A DNA stretch of 8,684 nt from an uncultured Ruminococcus sp. GTDB lineage: Bacteria; Bacillota; Clostridia; Oscillospirales; CAG-272. The notes beneath the pieces are model-generated. The model saw nothing but the letters and a program-made list of their open reading frames with translations. It was not told the origin of the DNA and did no database searches. The stretch spans positions 1 to 8,684 of the forward strand of contig CACYEW010000119.1 in NCBI GenBank assembly GCA_902773455.1, in the 5' to 3' direction. The number at the start of each line of letters is the position of its first letter. Within the stretch, counting starts at the first letter, position 1. Shown here piece after piece: positions 1 through 6,300 of the stretch. The position numbers and the translations under genes are program-made.

Positions 1-984
1 GATGAATTCACCCCTGTCAAGAAGCACAAAACCTTCTGGGGCTTCAATCCCGTCGTTGCTGCGAAATGCCCCGAGCTCGGACAGATACTCGGAGTAAACG
101 TGGCAAGCCAGCAAAACAGCGCTTACGACAAAAACGTGCTTGAATGTTACCGCGCCGTTTACGGTGTCATGACGAAATACGTAGTAAAATTCAACGAACT
201 TGCCGGCGGCGATTATTATAAGAATTACCGTCAGGTCGTTCGCAAAATGATAGAACGCGTAGGGCAGGGTGATGAAGCGGCGCTTGTAAGCACCCCGCAC
301 ATCGACAAGACGTGGCACCTGTTTATGCCGTATGTGACGAAAGAAATGCAGGAACATGAAGATGCCAGATTCTTCCGTCTGTTTTGGCTTGCGTTCGCTT
401 ACGGCATGATAACCGTAACCAAAGGCAAATACCGTATAAAGAGAAAAATCAAAACCGCTCTCGGAAGCAACGATGTTTACGAGAACATCAAGCTCAACGG
501 ACGCTCGATAAACGTGACCGACGTAGTCGAACTGATAGCGGCGCTGAAGCTTGACGGAAAATTTATGATCGACGCCGTAAAATGCGAAAAGCAGTTTGAA
601 AAAGAATGCGCTTTGATCGTTAATTACGAGGGAACCGAATTCCTGCGCGGCAAATCGACAAAAGATCCGGATACAGGCAATAAGGTCGTTATCGGAGGCC
701 TTGCATCTAAAGATGACGTCAACGCAGTTACCCTGATCGTCAGATACTGCAATTCTCCGAGAAGCAGAGTCGACGTTATCTCTATGCTTATCAACTCGCT
801 TGAGCGGCTTTGTATGGAACTCGTAAAAGGCAATTACGATCCCGTAAGACAGAAAAACGGTATCAAACGCGCCGGGTACGAGCTCTGCAAACGCATTTAC
901 AACGCGTCTGCGATGCGTGATAAAGACAACGATATTATTAAGGATTGGAAGCGCCGTTGGTCTCAAGTAGAAGACGACGACTGA
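1..984 (+). CDS. 3' part of an unrecognised protein; possible C-terminal region of a tubulin-like protein (5'-truncated by window edge)
   Basis: The reading frame is open from base 1 to the TGA at 982-984, giving 327 visible residues, so the true start is probably upstream of the window. A GTG at 100 preceded by GGAG (91-94) could serve as a start. However, the 33 codons before it encode ordinary protein sequence (KTFWGFNPVVAAKCPELGQ), so I treat the gene as partial. I see no signal peptide, membrane helix, nucleotide-binding or protease motif. Notable stretches are KNVLECYRAVYGV (visible residues about 44-56) and TPHIDKTWHLFMPYV (about 98-112), followed by an aromatic segment, RFFRLFWLAFAYG, that is too short and mixed for a confident membrane helix. 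These stretches recall, from memory, the C-terminal portion of large bacterial tubulin-like proteins, whose GTPase core would lie upstream. That assignment is a weak inference. The tail is basic then acidic (KDWKRRWSQVEDDD). It is followed at 14 bases by a hairpin and then by gene 2, suggesting one operon. Confidence 0.85.
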   Translation, partial: DEFTPVKKHKTFWGFNPVVAAKCPELGQILGVNVASQQNSAYDKNVLECYRAVYGVMTKYVVKFNELAGGDYYKNYRQVVRKMIERVGQGDEAALVSTPHIDKTWHLFMPYVTKEMQEHEDARFFRLFWLAFAYGMITVTKGKYRIKRKIKTALGSNDVYENIKLNGRSINVTDVVELIAALKLDGKFMIDAVKCEKQFEKECALIVNYEGTEFLRGKSTKDPDTGNKVVIGGLASKDDVNAVTLIVRYCNSPRSRVDVISMLINSLERLCMELVKGNYDPVRQKNGIKRAGYELCKRIYNASAMRDKDNDIIKDWKRRWSQVEDDD

Positions 985-997
985 TCAGAGCTATAGC

Positions 998-1030
998 GGT
1001 ACACGGAGATGCCCGGCATCTCCGTGTACC
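998..1030 (+). terminator. Perfect 15-bp hairpin between genes 1 and 2 (partial terminator, attenuator or mRNA-processing element)
   Basis: GGTACACGGAGATGC (998-1012) pairs perfectly with GCATCTCCGTGTACC (1016-1030) around a three-base loop, CCG. The stem starts 14 bases after the stop of gene 1 and ends 31 bases before the GTG of gene 2. Downstream is only a moderately T-rich run (GGTTTATTTTATAA, 1034-1047), interrupted by A and starting after CGCGG, so it is not a classical strong terminator. No convincing promoter is visible between the stem and gene 2, so complete termination would leave gene 2 without an obvious source of transcript. A leaky terminator that tunes the ratio of gene 1 to genes 2-3, or a stabiliser of the gene 1 transcript 3' end, is more likely. 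A short CCGC/GCGG pairing (1030-1033 with 1048-1051) reaches into the ribosome binding site of gene 2, but it is weak. Confidence 0.55.
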
Positions 1031-1049
1031 CGCGGTTTATTTTATAAGC

Positions 1050-1054
1050 GGAGG
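1050..1054 (+). promoter_or_regulatory. Ribosome binding site deciding the GTG start of gene 2
   Basis: GGAGG at 1050-1054 lies seven bases before the GTG at 1062. The frame is open further upstream to a TTG at 945, but that start would overlap gene 1 and translate through the hairpin at 998-1030, and its first residues (an Arg run, then an inverted-repeat-encoded stretch) do not look like protein. The GTG is therefore preferred. Confidence 0.85.
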
Positions 1055-1061
1055 AATATCT

Positions 1062-3299
1062 GTGCATACGTTTTTTATAAATACGTCCGAACGAAAGCAG
1101 GACGATTATCCGGATGTTTTTGAAATACTGAACGAAAACAGGAGCCTTATATCTTTGGATTGTCTTATCTCGGAGTGGCACGACGAAGAAAAGGGCTATA
1201 AGGCCTGCGTCCGGAAAATCGGTGAATTGATAGACAACTATAAAGATATCAATAACGACTTCAATCTGATAATCTACGTTGATCTGTTGGTTTATAAAAT
1301 ATACACTGATATTTCTTCAAAGGACGGTCAACGCGAAAGATATGCGTGCCTGGAAGCTCTGCGTACGCTCATAAACGGTTATATAAGAAAAACTCTGATC
1401 AATGAGCTGTCAGAGGTGAACGGACGTACCCCGAACGAGATCCTTATAATATTCGAAGAAAACAAAAGACCGGAAAGCGGCGATAACGATGAAGAAGGGA
1501 AAAAGCTTATCCGTGATTACGCGGTGAGATTAATCGATTTTCCCGACGAACAAAAACTTGCGGATATCGTTATAAAAGATAAAAACGACTTGAGCGACGT
1601 TATTTCTTACGACGATTTCTGCCGTATATACCGTGATAATTTCAGTCCTCAGCTCGACAGCAGTCTTTTACCGCTGTATAAACAAGAGATCGGGATAATG
1701 CTCGAGGAAGTGAAGGAAAACAAAGACTTAACGGAATGTATCGGCGATCTTATCAGCCGTATGCTTGATTTCAAAAAACAGGATCTTTTGAAGTTCGTTT
1801 CTTTTGAAACGAACCGGAGAGTCGGCGTGAACAATAAAAAGGAGAATTCGCACTGCGCGCTGCGGCTTGCTTTTTACCTGATCGAATGTGCGGAAAGCGG
1901 AAAGCTCTTTATTGAAGGGAAAAGCCACGAGAAAAAGGCGAGAGAATTCGGAAGAGTCAACTGGGATAAAACCGCGGAAAAACTCGAAGGAAAAAGAGCG
2001 TTTTTCGAAAAAAAATACAAAGAGGCGGAAAACTGTTCAAAGAGTTTTTCAGACCCCGAGGTGGGGCTCGCTCCAAAGCTTTACGCGCTTGACAATAATC
2101 GTTTCGCACTTGACACTTTCGGCAACAGAGCAAAAAAACTCGTTACGGTAGACGCGGATAAAGAAAAAACCGAAAAAGAGAAAGACAAAGACGTTGAAGA
2201 AGGCGTAATAAGACGCGGAAACGAAAAAGAAGCCGTAGTTAAAGAAGAAGAGAGAAGAAGTCTTTTTACTGCGGAAGAATATCCCCCGTTCGATTATACC
2301 GGAGAAAAGTTTGACGACGGCGATCTGAATACGAAAACGGAGTTTTACCGTTTTGAAGAAAAAGCGAAAGAGCTCCGCAAGCATCATCTCGATTACCTTA
2401 ATAAACTGAAAGAACATGTGACCGAAAGGCTGTCTGCCTACGCGGGACGTTCTTATGAAAACAAACCCGCACTTTTGAGAAAAAGAAGAGTAAGCATTTC
2501 AAACGATGATCTTGAAGACGACGCGAAAGATTATATTTACACCGGCGGCGCAAAAACCGAAGAGAAAAGAAGTCTGAATACCGTTAAAGAAGTCGCCCGA
2601 AAAGCGTATGAGACCACGTTTTTCGCATATGTGGAGTTCTGCGCGGGCAGATCCGTCGCGCTGACCGACATAGAAGAAGAATGCAACTGGTTTTTGACGA
2701 GAATAGCGGAGATCAGAGCCAGTCTCAGAAAGATCGGGGCGGTCACGATCGGTCTGATATTTGCGCTTCTGGTTTTATATATACCGTTCGTCGTAATACA
2801 ATGGGAAGCGATAACGCAAAACGCAATGACGGCGGTAATAGCGTTAGTCTCGATAATCACACCGCTCATCCTGCTGAGCATAATAGCCGCGGCGGCTGTG
2901 AAGAGACAGCGACGCAAGATCTATGAGGCGTGGAATGAATTCAAAGACAGATCTGACAAGGTGCTGGCAAAGAATACCGACGCCGTAAAAAAATACGATC
3001 AGCTTCTTACCGTTTATATTCCGGCGCTGCGCTGGGTATACGAATACAAGCTTGACGTTGAATTCTATGAAGATTGCTGTAATATGGCCCGCGCGAAAAT
3101 CAAGCATCACACTGATAAACTCAGAGCCAGGGTAAACACTGTGGCGAATATAATCGAAGACCTGGAAATTACGAGCAAACCCGGGTATCGCGAAATACCG
3201 GATTATAAAATCGATTACAGTTATTCTTATTGCTCGGGTGAAAACCGTAAAGCGTATTCGATAATAGACACCGACTTTATCGAAGATATTTACGAATAA
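1062..3299 (+). CDS. Unrecognised 745-residue membrane-anchored protein with C-terminal two-helix membrane hairpin
   Basis: I do not recognise the family. The start is the GTG at 1062, which has an excellent ribosome binding site, and the stop is TAA at 3297-3299. Residues 1-200 look like a compact alpha/beta domain with hydrophobic strands (FNLIIYVDLLVYKIYT around 67-82, EILIIFEE around 126-133). No Walker, MIDAS or protease motif is clear. Residues 200-360 are mostly helical. Residues 365-400 form a Lys/Glu/Asp-rich linker, followed by a helical, probably coiled-coil stretch (about 425-460). Two strongly hydrophobic helices (about 558-579 and 590-613) are separated by a ten-residue loop. 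Basic residues lie on both outer sides (RASLRK before, KRQRRK after), so both ends are predicted to face the cytoplasm. The last 130 residues are helical, ending in a Tyr/Asp-rich tail. There is no signal peptide. The gene sits between gene 1 and the giant gene 3. Its stop codon is embedded in the ribosome binding site of gene 3, implying coupled translation and probably a shared complex. Its function is unknown. Confidence 0.92.
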   Translation: MHTFFINTSERKQDDYPDVFEILNENRSLISLDCLISEWHDEEKGYKACVRKIGELIDNYKDINNDFNLIIYVDLLVYKIYTDISSKDGQRERYACLEALRTLINGYIRKTLINELSEVNGRTPNEILIIFEENKRPESGDNDEEGKKLIRDYAVRLIDFPDEQKLADIVIKDKNDLSDVISYDDFCRIYRDNFSPQLDSSLLPLYKQEIGIMLEEVKENKDLTECIGDLISRMLDFKKQDLLKFVSFETNRRVGVNNKKENSHCALRLAFYLIECAESGKLFIEGKSHEKKAREFGRVNWDKTAEKLEGKRAFFEKKYKEAENCSKSFSDPEVGLAPKLYALDNNRFALDTFGNRAKKLVTVDADKEKTEKEKDKDVEEGVIRRGNEKEAVVKEEERRSLFTAEEYPPFDYTGEKFDDGDLNTKTEFYRFEEKAKELRKHHLDYLNKLKEHVTERLSAYAGRSYENKPALLRKRRVSISNDDLEDDAKDYIYTGGAKTEEKRSLNTVKEVARKAYETTFFAYVEFCAGRSVALTDIEEECNWFLTRIAEIRASLRKIGAVTIGLIFALLVLYIPFVVIQWEAITQNAMTAVIALVSIITPLILLSIIAAAAVKRQRRKIYEAWNEFKDRSDKVLAKNTDAVKKYDQLLTVYIPALRWVYEYKLDVEFYEDCCNMARAKIKHHTDKLRARVNTVANIIEDLEITSKPGYREIPDYKIDYSYSYCSGENRKAYSIIDTDFIEDIYE
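2154..2261 (+). other. Low-complexity charged linker within gene 2
   Basis: This A/G-rich stretch encodes residues 365-400, dominated by Lys, Glu, Asp and Arg (for example KEKTEKEKDKDVEE and KEEERRS). It separates the N-terminal globular half from the helical, membrane-hairpin half and most simply reads as a flexible or helical spacer. There is no exact tandem repeat. Confidence 0.6.
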
Positions 3300-3303
3300 G
3301 GAG
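3298..3303 (+). promoter_or_regulatory. Ribosome binding site of gene 3, overlapping the stop codon of gene 2
   Basis: AAGGAG at 3298-3303 begins inside the TAA stop of gene 2 and lies 11 bases before the ATG at 3315. The spacing is slightly long but acceptable. Because ribosomes finishing gene 2 run over this site, translation of gene 3 is probably coupled to gene 2. With only 15 bases between the two genes there is no room for an independent promoter, apart from one inside gene 2. Confidence 0.75.
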
Positions 3304-3314
3304 TAAACGGAAAT

Positions 3315-6300
3315 ATGGACGCGTTGATATTTTTGTTAAAGGTATTGTTCATACTTGCCGCCGTTATATTGATGGCTGCTCCTTTTGCGATGGAATTCAT
3401 CACATTCAGAAAAGATAAAGAGAAAAAGATCACATATAAACGGTTCATAATACTGGTATATACCGCCTTATACGTGATCGCGGTCACCGTATTACTGTTT
3501 ATTCTGAAAGAGCTTGTTTTATGGATCGGATCGCTTTCGTTCATTCAATGGCTGGCAAACAAGATCTCCGTAAACGCAAGGATAAGCTATTTTACGAAGG
3601 TATTTGCCGTAATTGCCGTCAATTTCGCAATAGGTTTCATTTTCAGATTTTTAAGCAAATTCGTGCGTATCGGTCTGCAAAAGAAAAACCTCGTCAGGCC
3701 GAAAAAGAAAAACGGTGATTTTACGTTTTTGCAGAAGTTCGAACGCAAGATAATAAGGTTTTTCCATAATGAGACGTGGTTCTTTGTCAAGGATATATTA
3801 AAATATCTGAATACCGCGCTTTCGATAATCTATGCGGTCGTTTTTATCGCTTATCAGGTCCCCGCCGTTTTCGGCGCCGGCTGGATACCGTACGACTTTA
3901 TATCGAGTGTATTTACGGCCGGTTACATTTATCCGACGATCACTCTTCTTGCTCTGTGGGAAATGTATTTCTTTCTTGAGGGAATAAAACTTGTTGATTC
4001 TGAATGCCCCGGAATCCTTGACGACGATATTGAAAAGAAAGCAAAAATAACGGCGGATCTGAAAGCCATAGACGACGAGATAAAGAAGCAATACAAAGAT
4101 TATTACGCCTGCGATCTCGATCTTTCCGCGATGCTTACGGAAGAATTGTCGTCGACCGAACACGAATTCGTATCAAAGAATATCGGCGACGCGGTCGAAC
4201 ACGATAAACGCAACCCCGAAAAGAAAAAAGAAATATACCTCGACTGTTTAGACAGAATACTCAAAACCGATAAAAGCATACTCATAAACGGCGGATTTTT
4301 CTCCGAATTCTCAATGTATTTCCTGAGATATCTTTCCGTTATAGCCGCACGCGGAGACAATATTATTTTCGTATGCAACAGCGATACGCAGATCGATGAG
4401 GTATACGAGTATCTTAAAGCGGGATTTTCCGAATTATCGAGTCTGTTTTACGATAAAAAATCATCCGATTCCTTCAATTTCGACGATCCGATATGGAGAA
4501 TAATCAAAGTCAAGGGAGAAAAAGATCAGATAGAAGAAGCGTCTGTGGACGATAACAGCATTCTCGTGACGTCGCTTTGCTATATCTGCTCTTCGCGTTT
4601 CGAAGCCGAACACGGCGGATTTGTCGCTCTTACGGACACTATAGTTTTCGTCGATGCGCTTAAAACGGTGAACACGTATAACCGTCAGCTTGCCATGCTC
4701 AATTCAAAGCTGAAACAGATCACAAGGAATAACGCGCTCGATTCCAAAAACGCGAAAAAGAATAAAGGCTTCAGAGTCAGGTATATGTCGAGACAGGTCA
4801 GATACGTTTGTTTTGACCATACAAGGACGTCCGGACTTGATAAAGTTCTTAAAAATCTGCTGGCTGTCGATTTTGACTCCGTTGACTCCATGAATTACAG
4901 CCCGAGCGCTATCGTACGCTGTTATAATTACGAGGGACGCGTCAACGACCGGGGAAGAAGAAGTTATACGCAGAATATCAAAACCGACGAAGAGATCGGC
5001 GTCATGATGAACATTGCGCGTCTGTGTCTTGCTAAGGGCGCGTCAAGCGTTACGGTGTTTGCGGACGACTGTGTTCCGTACGCCAATTTCAGCGAGACGA
5101 TAGATTCGCATTCCGGCAACTCCGGCAACAGATCGGCAGGGAAGAGCATAAGGCTGAATTCTCCCTATTATAATCCCGATAACTATTCCGTTATAATCGC
5201 AATGGATTCCGAGAGCAACCTGCCGTCAGCGCTTAGAAAATGGATATCGACGGTTTCGGATAAGCCCGCTCTGATAATCGTTTTCTCAAAACCGTATATG
5301 CTGCGCGATTACTATATCGATAATCTCGCTGAAAAATGGAACGTTACGCAGATCGAACGTATACCGGTGGAAGAAGGTACCGAGAAGGATATTGCTCAGC
5401 GCATTTTGGTGGAAGCGAACGCCGGAGGAATTTCGGAAGAAAAGATCTTGAATCTTGCGTCCGGTTCGCCCGTGTTTGACGAATTTGTGAGAAACAGAGA
5501 CGTCAACGCGATCCTCAGAGCCATTCTGAAGATATACGGAATAACGCAGGATGCGTATATAGATCTGTTCAAAATTTTCGAGTATTCTTCTTCACGCGAT
5601 TTTGACGAGAACGGAAAGTACAATCCGGAAGACAAAGTGCAGCTGAGAGACGAGTACAGGCTTTATAAAATAATCAGCAGCAGAGATATGGTCGTTATGA
5701 AGACCAACGATAGCAGCATCGTACTCCCGATGCCGAAAAAAAGACTTACTCAGAACTTTATTGTCGATCAGAATCTGCTCTACGAAGGAAATATATATCA
5801 TATCGATAACATCGATCCCGCTGAAGGCGTTATTTATACTCATCTCGCCGTAAACGGTAAAAACGATGAGGTTTATCAATACGTGCAGTCACGCGAATAC
5901 CGTGTGGAAGCCTCCGACGAAAAGATCGAGCAGACAGCTCAGATGAAGCACGTGGTAATGCAGTCGTCGGACGGCGACGTTTCGGTAAGCGACGTGTATT
6001 TGTCCGTTTTCAGGGCTCCTATGGAGGTATTGACGGACGGATATTATGAGATCGATCCGCATACGCTCGAAACAAACGATCCGGAAAGCAGATACATAGC
6101 CATAAACGACCCCGATAATGACGGCAGAGCTAAACAAACGTATCGGCGTTACGGGGACGTTTCGTCGCCTTCTTATTCGAGCGACGCGCGTCTTTCAAAA
6201 GAAAACCCGAATCTGGTGTTTGAAAGCAAAGCGAAGATACTGTCTGTAAGGATAGCGGGAAAGTTCGGCGGCGATAAGGACAAGACCCTCGCACTTGCCG

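Noticed and set aside
100..102. GTG with upstream GGAG as the start of gene 1
   Set aside because: The frame is open to the window edge and the preceding codons give ordinary protein sequence, so an internal chance match is more likely. It cannot be excluded without the upstream sequence.
945..1061. N-terminal extension of gene 2 from the TTG at 945
   Set aside because: It would overlap gene 1 by 40 bases and translate the hairpin at 998-1030. The GTG at 1062 has a near-ideal GGAGG at seven bases.
2049..2417. Minus-strand open frame of 122 codons opposite the charged linker of gene 2
   Set aside because: Its Phe-rich translation is simply the complement of the Lys/Glu-rich A/G-biased linker on the + strand.
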